64,000 nt of DNA from Boswellia sacra. Taxonomy: Eukaryota; Streptophyta; Magnoliopsida; Sapindales; Burseraceae. Position 1 is the stretch's first letter; each line of letters starts with the position of its first letter. A program made the position numbers and the translations under genes. The DNA lies in assembly GCA_013180625.2 (NCBI GenBank), contig SNVD02009077.1, positions 248,001 through 312,000 of the forward strand, written 5' to 3'. This document shows, piece after piece, positions 55,160-64,000 of the stretch. The notes beneath the pieces are model-generated. The model was not told where the DNA came from, made no database searches, and saw only the letters and a program-made list of their open reading frames with translations.

Positions 55160-57115
55160 ATGGCAGTAAACTTCTATCAATTCAGTAGCGGATTTGAGCC
55201 ACAAGTACCATGGAGAGTAAATGAGGTAAGCACTCCGAACATTGAACAACAACTTTCTGAGCTAACCTCTCTTGTGGAAAACATGGCTGTAGGAGATATG
55301 CAAAAATCTTATGAATGTGGGATATATTCTACGATGGAGCATCCAATCGACATGTATCCAACTTTACAAGAAGAATATATGGAACAAGCCAATGCCATGG
55401 GTGGATTTCCAGGACAAACGAGGCAATGGTATGATCCTTTCTCTAGCACTTACAATGCTGGATGGGAAGATCAACATAATTTCAGTTACTGGAATCATCA
55501 ACCAATCACTCCAAATGTGATACCAAATCGGCCACAAAGTTTCAATCAACCTAGAGTGCAGCAACCATTTCAAATGCAACCACCACCAATGCCACATCCA
55601 GCACCGCAACCAGCTTCGCAAAACTCAGGTATGTCTCTCGAAGATATTGTTAATGCACTTGCCACTAACACAATGCAATTCCAGCAGGAAACTGGGGCAA
55701 GTATCAAAAACCTGGCAAATCAAATGGGACAATTGGCTACTAGCATGAGCAAATTCGAGGGCCAAGACTCAGAAAAATTATCTTCTCAAATGGTGATCAA
55801 TCCAAGCGAGACTGCTAGTGCGATAACTTCGCGAAGTGGAGAGCAATTAGATGTCTTACCCGGAAAATCACAAACTGATGAAAGAGATGACACCACATCT
55901 ACCATGAACAAAACAATAACTTCTCAGGTAAATCCTATAACTCCTATTCCTTCATATGTTACTCCTCCACTTTTTCCTAGTAGATTTGCAAAATCGAAGG
56001 AGGAACAAGAACAGAAAATCTTGGAAACTTTTCGCAAGATTGAGGTAAATATACCACTTCTGGATGCTATCAAGCAATTACCTCGTTATGCAAAATTTCT
56101 CAAGGAGTTATACACCAACAAGAGAAAGTTGAAAGGAAATGAGAAGTTAAGTGTGGGGGAAAATGTTTCAACTGTTTTACAAAGAAAAATTCCTCCGAAA
56201 TACAAAGATTCAGGTACGTTCACCATTGCATGCACCATTGGTAAAACTAAGTTTGAAAGAGCTGCGTTAGATTTAGAAGCATTTATTAACATCATGCCAT
56301 ATTCTATTTATGCTTTTTTAAATCTTGGACCATTTGCGAAAACTGATATTACCATTCAACTTACCAAAAGTGTTGTGGAAGATGTGCTTGTGCCAGTGAA
56401 TCAATTGGTTTTCCCAGCAAACTTCTATGTCCTTGAAATAGAGGATGAGACATCCCCTAATCCAACACCGATTCTTTTAGGGAGACCATTCTCGAAAACT
56501 GTTAGAACCAAGATTGATATTCATGATGGCACTCTCATCATAGAGTTTGATGGCAAGGTGATATGTTTCAATATTTTTGAGGCAATGAGGTACTCTAGTG
56601 ACTTACATTCTGTTTTTGCAGTCGACGTTGTTGATTCTTTGCCACTACAATGTTTTGAGTTAACTCGCAAGAATGGATTGGATATAGCTATTAATGAGCA
56701 CATAGGGACAGAAATCTCTAAGGATTCAGAAATTTTGATACAAGTATCCAAAGAAATGGATGAAGTTGTGATAAGCTTAGATGAGACCATCGCAATAACC
56801 ACATATAGGTATGATGTTTCGTACATTCAATTTTCTTTATCTAATGAGAACATTCTTCCTTCTGTGATGACAGCCCCTGCCTTGGAGCTTAAGCTTCTTC
56901 CAGATCATTTGAGGCATGGATTATTGAGTGAGAATGATCCTTTGCCAATTATAATAGAAATGGGCCTTGCACGAATACAAGAAGAGAAACTCGTCCGAAT
57001 ACTTACAGAGCACAAAACAGCTATTGGCGTGGATGGGTGGAAACTCTTGCTAACATCCAGGCCGGCAGCCATATGCTGCACCATTCTTGTTGGAAGAAGA
57101 TCCAAGCCTCACTAG
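55160..57115 (+). CDS. Athila-like gag-protease polyprotein, truncated before RT, element B
   Basis: One open frame of 651 aa from MAVNFYQF. It lacks the N-terminal gag domain and begins near the C-terminal gag part. The knuckle region reads CGIYSTMEHPIDMY, where a C-x2-C-x4-H-x4-C finger is usual; two of the three Cys are Tyr. A Gln/Pro-rich stretch, a helical NLANQMGQLATSMS region and a protease domain follow (FTIACTIGKTKFERAALDLEAFINIMP at about 355-381, then PTPILLGRPFSKT). The usual D-L-G-A-S catalytic site is D-L-E-A-F, so cleavage activity is unlikely. The frame ends soon after the linker APALELKLLPDHLRHGLL, before RT. It may act only as a structural relic or an RNA leader. Confidence 0.75.
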   Translation: MAVNFYQFSSGFEPQVPWRVNEVSTPNIEQQLSELTSLVENMAVGDMQKSYECGIYSTMEHPIDMYPTLQEEYMEQANAMGGFPGQTRQWYDPFSSTYNAGWEDQHNFSYWNHQPITPNVIPNRPQSFNQPRVQQPFQMQPPPMPHPAPQPASQNSGMSLEDIVNALATNTMQFQQETGASIKNLANQMGQLATSMSKFEGQDSEKLSSQMVINPSETASAITSRSGEQLDVLPGKSQTDERDDTTSTMNKTITSQVNPITPIPSYVTPPLFPSRFAKSKEEQEQKILETFRKIEVNIPLLDAIKQLPRYAKFLKELYTNKRKLKGNEKLSVGENVSTVLQRKIPPKYKDSGTFTIACTIGKTKFERAALDLEAFINIMPYSIYAFLNLGPFAKTDITIQLTKSVVEDVLVPVNQLVFPANFYVLEIEDETSPNPTPILLGRPFSKTVRTKIDIHDGTLIIEFDGKVICFNIFEAMRYSSDLHSVFAVDVVDSLPLQCFELTRKNGLDIAINEHIGTEISKDSEILIQVSKEMDEVVISLDETIAITTYRYDVSYIQFSLSNENILPSVMTAPALELKLLPDHLRHGLLSENDPLPIIIEMGLARIQEEKLVRILTEHKTAIGVDGWKLLLTSRPAAICCTILVGRRSKPH

Positions 57116-57632
57116 AGAAGCACAGGGAGATTGGATGACTCCGGCATGATGGAACCAACTCGGGCTGAGGGACGTTAAACAAGCGCTTATTTTGGGAGGG
57201 CAACCCAATGTTTTTGGCAAAATAAAATAAAAAAACAAGTAAAGAAAAATAAGTAAAGGTAATAATTGTACATTTTTATGTCTCCAGGAGATTCCTTTTC
57301 GTAGGCCATCAATTGATCAGGTTTATTTATCTCTCTTTGCCATCGTCTTATTTTTTTTTATATTTTTTAGCTTGTTTTTTTGACTTTTGTTTGGCTATTG
57401 TGTTGTTATCTCTTTTATGGTGTCTTTAGTTTCGTTTTCTTTCTGCTCTTTTCTTTCCTTTCTTTTGGTTTAATTTGATTACTCTGTGCTTTGGGCTCAT
57501 TTGTGCAGCAACTTGTGGAAACATTCAAACGGGAGTTGAAGCCATTGTTCGAAGGTTTGAAACGTGCATATCTGGGAGAAGAACAAACTCAATCGCATTA
57601 TCGGTAATATCTCTCCTTTTCTTCTCTTCAAT
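57116..57632 (+). pseudogene. Rejoined Athila-like pol fragments, element B
   Basis: Pol-end sequence (CAAGCGCTTATTTTGGGAGG, 57,180 on) lies directly after the truncated linker. A T-rich spacer and a second linker fragment follow (ELKPLFEGLKRAYLGEEQT, about 57,535-57,590). Same arrangement as element A, so the rearrangement predates their separation. Confidence 0.6.
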
Positions 57633-58184
57633 TGATGCTGATATCTTTCTATCGAACCTTCGTAAATATTTCCCTTCACTTCCTCAAAATGCTGTGTTTA
57701 AAATTTATAAAGTACGGATGACTAGACTTTGGGCATTGATGCTCCTAAATGTCCCTGCTGATATCCGATAGCTTATCGAAGCCAAGGTGAGATTGTCCGG
57801 TGAGCCGGACATTAATCTCGCAAAATACATGCCTGGTCTAGGAAGAGCTACTACGCCAAGAGGCGAAGAGCGAAAAGGTTACAAGTATGTTATAAATGTG
57901 CTAGATGGAATTGTAACCAGACTTGTCGTTCATTAGGTTTTGTGTCCAGCAATAGAGAAGATAAACTGTCATTTATTAAGAATGGTCTGAGTAATGAGTC
58001 GCTGGATAATGTTTTATTAACTCTTGAGTCACATTCTTGTGGACTTGTTCAGAGTGAATTGCTTAATCTGTGGACACAATTTCGTGATGAATTGCAGTGT
58101 TATAGTCTAGGGAATCTGACTAAAAACGACCCTGTTTGACAGTTTATAAGAAAACTGGATGGGAAGCAAATCCCCGACTCATAG
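57627..58184 (+). pseudogene. Small basic Cys-rich ORF, broken copy in element B
   Basis: Collinear with 26,308-25,755 of element A. In B the start ATG is ATT, a TAG replaces a Trp codon at about 57,770, and a shift near 57,843 alters the basic block. The extra A that element A lost is present here, so the cysteine cluster (four Cys within 13 residues, from about 57,879) stays in frame with the C-terminal half. Function is not established; see the entry for the A copy. Confidence 0.45.
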
Positions 58185-58404
58185 AAGGCGTTTCAGCCGT
58201 TACTGGACGTAAAACCAGAGGAAGATGTGAGCCACAATCACAACTACTTGTATATTGGAATGTGTGTTGTTGTTGTAGAATTTTTTTTCTTGTTTCGTTT
58301 GATCTGATTATCAATGTTGTTTTTGTGTTGTTGTTGTTTTTTGATTTTGTTTGTTTTAATTTCAAGTTTTCTTTTTGACAAACCAGATGACTACCCCATG
58401 ATAT

Positions 58405-58625
58405 AAGCACACGTGGAAGACAAGTGTGGAGGTTTTGTCAACCTCCGCCGAACGTATATCTTTACTTTTCATGCTTCACGTGGGAGACAAGTGTGGCGGT
58501 TTTGTGTCAAACCACCACCGAAAGTATATCTCTAATTGTCCATGCTTCACACGTGGAGACAAGTGGTGGTAGGTTTTGTAAACCCTCGCACAGGGGAAAA
58601 GCATATCTCATTTTTTTCAATCTTG
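58405..58625 (+). repeat. G-box direct repeats, element B
   Basis: CACGTG at 58,410, 58,477 and 58,550, equivalent to the three repeats of element A. Spacing is 67 and 73 bp. They lie about 270-410 nt before the LOG-like start. Confidence 0.75.
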
Positions 58626-58819
58626 GGGCTATAAATCTGGCATCGAGGCAACTCCGTCACCGAAATTATGTCCCCGACGTGTCAAATTTGAAGTTTACCC
58701 CGTGTTATATATCCATGCTGGCATATGTTGAAATGTCATTTTATAACCTGTCTTGCACTTGAATCGCATAATACCTAACGTACATCATTGTCTTGCACAA
58801 GTTTAGAGCACTTTTAGAA

Positions 58820-59474
58820 ATGGAGAAAACACCAATTCGGCGATTCCAAAATATATGCGTATTTTTGGGATCGCAATTTGGTAAAGATGGAGAGTTTACA
58901 ACAGCAGCTCTTGATCTTGGTAGGACATTAGCTGCGAGGGGTATTCATTTGATTATGGAGGGGGTATCTTGGGTTAATGGGGTGTGTGTCGACAGCTGCA
59001 TCCTTGGGAGGAAGTAAAGTTCTCGGCATTATCCCTAAGCCATTAGCTGTGCGCGATATCATAGGTAACACAATGGGGGAAGAGTTACATGGGACAGTTT
59101 TCTAGTATGCATGAGCGTATTGCACATATGATCAGTAAATCTGATGCATTTATAGCTTTGCCCGGTGGTTATGGTACATTAGAGGAGATATTTCAAATCA
59201 CCTCTTGGGCACAGCTAAACATCCATCGGAAACCCATTGGTTTTTTAAATGTCAATAATTTTTTTGATGGTTTGTTGTCTTTTCTTGATCAAGCAGTAGA
59301 AAAAAACTTCATCTCACAGTCGGCGAGGCAAATCCTGGTTACACTTCAACTGCAGGGGAGTTAATTGACAATTTACAAGCATTCGTCTATTCGCCTGATC
59401 CAGCAATAGCTCGGATAGATTGGTTTGGAGAAGGCAATAAGAGGCGTAAACTGGATTTAACACTCCATCTGTAA
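58820..59474 (+). pseudogene. LOG-like gene, broken copy in element B
   Basis: Collinear with 25,139-24,485 of element A. It is interrupted by small deletions around the GGGS motif (about 58,950-58,985), a change after GEEL at about 59,090, and a deletion at about 59,345. PGGYGTLEE, SMHERIAHM and WAQLNIHRKPIG are still readable (frame 59,089-59,364). The 3' end keeps the LDLTLHL tail and its TAA, which element A has lost. No introns. It cannot make a complete enzyme. Confidence 0.88.
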
Positions 59475-61425
59475 TCCATATCTGCTAGTTTGCTTCATTT
59501 TCGTTTGCTTTCTCTTTATTGTGTTTATTTGAGTTGAGTTTTTTTTTTTCAGGTTGTTTCTCTCACCCCAGGTAATATTTTCTAATCTTGGCTTTTAAAG
59601 TGGTGGCTTAAAAAGTTCAAGTTCTCTTGAAACACATTCTGGATTTCTTTAATCCATAATGGCTGAATAAGGAGGCTAACTTCTAAACTTTTTAGACCCA
59701 TTCTAACTGACGTGTTTGTGTGTGCTGATTTGTTGGACTTTATTATTTTCTGAGTAAGTTTAGTTTTATGTAATTTCGAGTTGTTGTGTGTTTTTGTCTT
59801 TATCAGTTTCGATTCAAAAAAAAAAACATTGTGGAAAAACCTGAGAATGGCAGAATATGGGGTTTTTTTAACTCTTGAAACGCATTCTCTCTCAATAAAT
59901 CTGTAGTTTGTTTATTTCATGTTGTTTGAAGTGTCTTGTTTCTTGTTTTTGTTCTTTCATAATAAAGGTATATAGGCTGGAAACCTTAAGTCTGCGGGCT
60001 ACTGGTCCTAAGGATGGTTGAAATATACAATCTTGACTCAGGTGTAACAACGCCACGTACCTCTTTTCTTGTATTTTGTGGGTCAATGATAAGATAATGA
60101 TTGATTAAGAATAACTCTTAGAAAATGATAAATGATGCATGGATCTGTGTGCTTGAAATGTTTATTAGTTTTCGCTTTGCTTTTGATTCCTTGCGCAACA
60201 TTGAGCACTGGGCTATTATCACTGAGTTATTTGTTCACTTAGAGAAAGTTTATGTAATTTAAATGTTTCTTCAGATTTCAATGAATTCTATAACTTGTTT
60301 GATGGTCACTCGAGGCAAAATCCTAGACTGTGCAACATTGGGGAAATGATTTAGGCCATCTTTGGACCGTTTGAGCCTTAATAGCCAACCTTGACTGAAA
60401 TTGATCCCTAGTTACCCCTTTGAGCCTTTGTAAGCCTTTTTCTTTGTTAACTCACTAAAAGAGTTCCTAACCTCAAATGAATTTGTTCCAAACAGTTTAT
60501 CCCTTACCTATGAGCATGTAGATCATTCACAATTACATTTTGAGCTATGTTCTGGTTTTGGGAAGTTAGAGGAGGTTGGGATGTGTCATGAGCAATGCAA
60601 GTGAGTCCTATTGTGTTTGTAAAAAAAAAAGAAAAAAGAAAAAAAAGCCAATCTGTACTTATCGTCCACGTACTTACACATTGAGGATAATGTGTTGTTT
60701 AAGTGTGGGGGAGGGGAAGTGTAATATAAAAAAAGAAAAAAAAAGAAAAAAAGGAGAACAAAAGAAGAAGAATAAGAGATCTATACCCTTAAGTGTTCTT
60801 AAAAAAATGAAACAACAAAGTGTGGGGGTGTAGTTTTCTTTTGTTTTATGCAAAAAAAAAAAAAAGATTGAGTGTTCTAAATAAGTTTTGGGGAGTAACA
60901 TGGTGAATTGAAATGAAGTTTTGTTATAGGCTTGAGCTCTACATAGTCTTGAATGATTTATGTGTTTGTGGGTGATTTGAGCCAAATTATTATCCTTTAT
61001 CATACCTTCACCCAAGCCAAACGTTACAAGCTTAATAAAGTCCTTCTTGATCCTTGGTGTTGTGCATGTCTACATTAGTGGAGAGTGACTTGAAAAGCAG
61101 GCCTATGGAGTTCATTTATATACACATCTTCAATATTAATTATGATTCATTTTTATGCATAAACTCATCTGGGTTACAAGTGATTAGGTGAGAATGGCTC
61201 TACACACACACATTAGAGGAATTGAAGTGTAGCGAAACTAATCTTTGAGATGAAATTCTTGATCAATTGCACTATTTTGAAGTTTTCCTTGGGTTATAAT
61301 TAAGTACAATCTTTGAGGCCTATTTGCAAGATGAAGCATTTGTGTGTTTTAATTTTTTGTTGATTCTGTTTCGGTTTAGTTTTATTTCACATTGTCATAG
61401 TTGCTCGAGGACTAGCAAAGTCTAA
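59475..61425 (+). other. 3' non-coding region of element B
   Basis: Collinear with 24,485-22,519 of element A. It holds purine tracts near 60,702-60,717 and 60,819-60,830 that resemble the terminal polypurine tract. ACACATTGAGGATAATGTGT sits just before the first. No conserved coding frame. Confidence 0.65.
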
Positions 61426-61439
61426 GTGTGGGGGGAATT
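61425..61439 (+). promoter_or_regulatory. Polypurine tract of element B
   Basis: AGTGTGGGGGGAATT abuts the 3' LTR start TGATAAGTG. Confidence 0.85.
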
Positions 61440-62868
61440 TGATAAGTGTCTATTTATATATCATTTTCATATCAATTCGTCCATGTTTCTTTGCTATATT
61501 CCTTGGTATTTATATGTTTTTGCGTGGTTTTTTATGTTTGTAGGAGTTTTGGAGGAACTTACACAAAATTGGAGTAAAACCCTTCATTTTCACCTCTGCT
61601 AGTCAACCAATTTCTTGGAGTTGATTGTATCGATATACAATTAACCGGATAACATGCTATATACCATTGAAAAGCTCTCGAAGTCTATTTTTTGGAGAAA
61701 TTTACGGTTCATGAATTTATGTAGTGTACCGAAAGTTGTGATAAAAAATGGTATGAGAAGTGTATATTTGTAATTCCATATATCACTGTAGCATGTTATT
61801 AAATACGGGGAACTATAGCAAGTTACTTTAGCAGAGTATATAAACACATTTTAGGGTTTTATTTTCATAACTTGAAGAGGGGAAAACGTGGGAGGAGGCT
61901 GCAATTTCTGGATTTCTCTCATCCCTTGGAGTTCTTGAAGGAGAAAGAAGATTTTGAAAGAGGAGGAACTACAATTCCAAGAAGATTCATCTACAAAGAA
62001 GATTTCAAAGAATTTGCTAAGTTCTTTCTTTCCTTTTCAATTCTGGAATTTCTCTGTATTGTATTTGTTATTCTGATTGAATATGTGTAACTAAATCTGA
62101 ATTGGTTGAGGGTGATTTCAAAGCCCTTGATATGGATTTTGTGAGTTGATTGTGTAAGAAATTGTTATCCAATTCTCTAATTGAAGTTGCTTGTATTCTC
62201 CCATATATAATGCTTATGATTGCTTACTGATTGTATTTGGAATGGCCAACTGAATATAATCTATTGTTGTCTAATGCTAGATTAGAAATCTTGATCCGTA
62301 ATTGTCATGAATTTCCAATCATTAGTAGCAAAATTGTGATCAGAGATTGCAATTGGAAAAGACAACCTAGGTTAAATAATCCGAACTTGTGTGATTATTG
62401 CTTAGATCAACCTATCTTTCTCATCGTAATGCTTCTATTGAATTAAACTTAGAGAGCTTGTTCTAGGTTGTTTAATGGATAGAGATTAAATAAAGAGCTG
62501 GTTTTATTTAACAACAAAGTAAGGAAAGATTGGGATAACAGAGCTTGTTGTTATCTACGGTTGATAACTTCAATGCTGTAATTGGATTACAATTCTATGT
62601 TAATTCACAAATTCATATCTTGTGGCAGAGAATGAACTCTTAACCAAGTGTCTCCCATTGATTTTTCATTCAAATTTACTTTATGTTTTGTATTCTTTAC
62701 TTGCATTCTTATTTCATTTAGTAAATCATTCAACAAAAATCCCCCCTGTTTAGTTTATTGTTGCTGGAAATAAAAAATTCAATTAGAATCAATCCTCGTG
62801 GGAATGATATCTTACTTATCACTTTATTACTTGTGCGACTAGTATACTTGCTAGTTTCGAACGCATCA
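61440..62868 (+). repeat. 3' LTR of element B
   Basis: 1,429 bp, TGATAAGTG...GCATCA, almost identical to 53,621-55,046. Confidence 0.95.
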
Positions 62869-62873
62869 TTACA
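62869..62873 (+). repeat. Target-site duplication of element B (right copy, TTACA)
   Basis: Same five bases as 53,616-53,620. Confidence 0.95.
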
Positions 62874-63375
62874 ATTTAAAAGTTTGATTTTGCTACTTTT
62901 AGGTGTAAGATTGCAACTAAGATATTCTTAATTATACAACTTTTGTTAACCTTGTTACAATTTTTAGATTCTATTTTACAAGTTAACGTTATGTTTTACA
63001 AATGATCATGACTTGTTACAAGTTCACGTATGATTGCAAGTTAAAGGTCTGATTTTGTTAATTTTAGATGTCAGGCTACAACTAAGATGTTACTAATTAT
63101 ATCTTTGGTTAAAACCTTCTTGCAATTTTCACGTTCTATTTAACAAGTTAACATTATGTTTTATAAGTTGATTGTTTCTTATTACAAGTCCAAGTTTGAT
63201 CGCAATTTAAAAGGTTTGATTTTGCTACTTTTAGGTGTCAAGCCACAACTAATACATTCCTAATTACAACTTTCGTTAACCTTGCAATTTTCATGTTCTA
63301 TTTTACAAGTTAATGTTATTTTTTGCAAAGATCGTTCCTTGTTATAAGTCGATTTTTGATTGCAAGTTAAGTAGG
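62874..63375 (+). repeat. Tandem array of about 160-bp units (right part)
   Basis: Three more units, with landmarks near 63,011, 63,175 and 63,337, in the same orientation and phase as the left part, which shows that element B landed inside one unit. Confidence 0.85.
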
Positions 63376-64000
63376 CCATAATTAGCAATCAAAGATGAAT
63401 ATTTTTTTTAAGTGTTAAAGTATTTTAATTAGTAAAAAGGTACTTAAATTTTGACTATGATAATATTACATTTTATTTGAGTTGAAAAATAATTTTAATT
63501 ATAAAGTATTTAAGAATGAAGGTAGTTTAAAAAAAATATAAATTATGAGCCAATAAAAACTTTTAATTTAGATTTTCATTATATTGATATAATTTCTTCA
63601 AGTGAAGTGGTAATCAACATATTCAGATTGCTCTAATAAGAATACATAAATTATATGTGATCAAACTTATTATTTACGATTTTTATGTTAATCATATTAA
63701 TTGTTAAATATTAAATGTAAATTTACAAAATGTTTATTAGTTGTAGTAATTATTTAATTTCAAGTTGTGGGCTATTTGTCAACATTTGTTTAGTTGATTG
63801 ATCGATTTACTTTTAATGCGTTAGACCATAAGTATAAATAAGAAATAATTAATTACATATGAAGTATAGAAAGTTAAAATGTTTAATTAAAGTATTTAAA
63901 CTATTGTTATGGAAAATATTAATTTTAATTGAGATCAAAAATAATTTTTATTATAAAGTAAGGAAACGACAGTTTTTTATTTTCTAAGTAAACATTAAAT
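63376..64000. other. AT-rich intergenic DNA
   Basis: Very AT-rich sequence with no coding, RNA or repeat feature recognised. Confidence 0.5.

Larger units (their letters stand above)
53621..62868 (+). mobile_element. Element B: second complete copy of the LOG-carrying Athila-like element
   Basis: A 9,248-bp element on the + strand with LTRs of 1,426 and 1,429 bp, target duplication TTACA and tRNA-Asp primer site. Its order of parts is the same as in element A: gag/protease frame, pol end, basic Cys-rich ORF, G-box repeats, LOG-like ORF, 3' non-coding region, polypurine tract. It keeps the protease segment that A lacks, but its cargo ORFs are broken. Its LTRs differ from each other at roughly two to three dozen sites by eye, about 2%. 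Confidence 0.92.

Noticed and set aside
1..64000. tRNA, rRNA or organelle-derived genes
   Set aside because: The only tRNA-like sequence is the primer-binding site complement; no cloverleaf or rRNA segment was recognised by eye.

Overview
The window is eukaryotic nuclear DNA from a flowering plant, most likely a eudicot. The evidence is two intron-bearing plant genes, AT-rich intergenic DNA, and nested LTR retrotransposons whose tRNA-primer sites and polymerase domains are typical of plant Ty3/gypsy elements. I cannot name the species. About 80% of the window is transposable-element sequence or repeats. Only two ordinary host genes are well supported.

Layout. (1) 1 to about 13.8 kb: a badly decayed + strand Ty3/gypsy element with protease, a G-patch segment, RT, RNase H and integrase. 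It is followed by short tandem repeats and two related LTRs in inverted orientation. (2) About 13.8-17.4 kb: a decayed, coiled-coil-rich, multi-exon + strand reading frame that lies antisense to the next element, then minisatellites. (3) 17.4-32.2 kb: a - strand Ty3/gypsy element (integrase, RNase H, RT, protease, gag, 5' LTR). Its protease is split by element A (21,095-29,369, - strand), a complete LTR element with a CACCT target duplication. (4) 32,528-33,901: a solo LTR related to element A, with target duplication CTATT. (5) 35,183-37,324: an At1g65710-like gene, + strand. (6) 41,311-47,369: a seven-exon chloroplast WAT1/EamA transporter gene, - strand. (7) 48.8-50.1 kb: a possible Copia LTR remnant. 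(8) 52.4-63.4 kb: a tandem array of about 160-bp units, interrupted by element B (53,621-62,868, + strand, target duplication TTACA), a second copy of the element A family.

The most unusual content is the A/B family. Both copies have 1.4-kb LTRs, a perfect tRNA-Asp primer-binding site, an Athila-like gag/protease frame without reverse transcriptase or integrase, and a cargo module in the place where Athila elements carry their env-like region. The cargo has two reading frames. The first is a small basic, cysteine-rich protein that recalls nucleic-acid-binding proteins of flexuous plant RNA viruses (a tentative resemblance). The second is an intronless LOG-like cytokinin-activating phosphoribohydrolase, intact in A and broken in B. 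Between them lie three direct repeats, each with a CACGTG G-box, and a TATA-like motif ahead of the LOG start. This looks like a non-autonomous retrotransposon family that captured a hormone gene, possibly with its own promoter, and spread it as cargo.

All exon phases of the WAT1-like gene close exactly. The single intron of the At1g65710-like gene is 96 nt, in frame and free of stops, so intron retention would add a hydrophobic segment.
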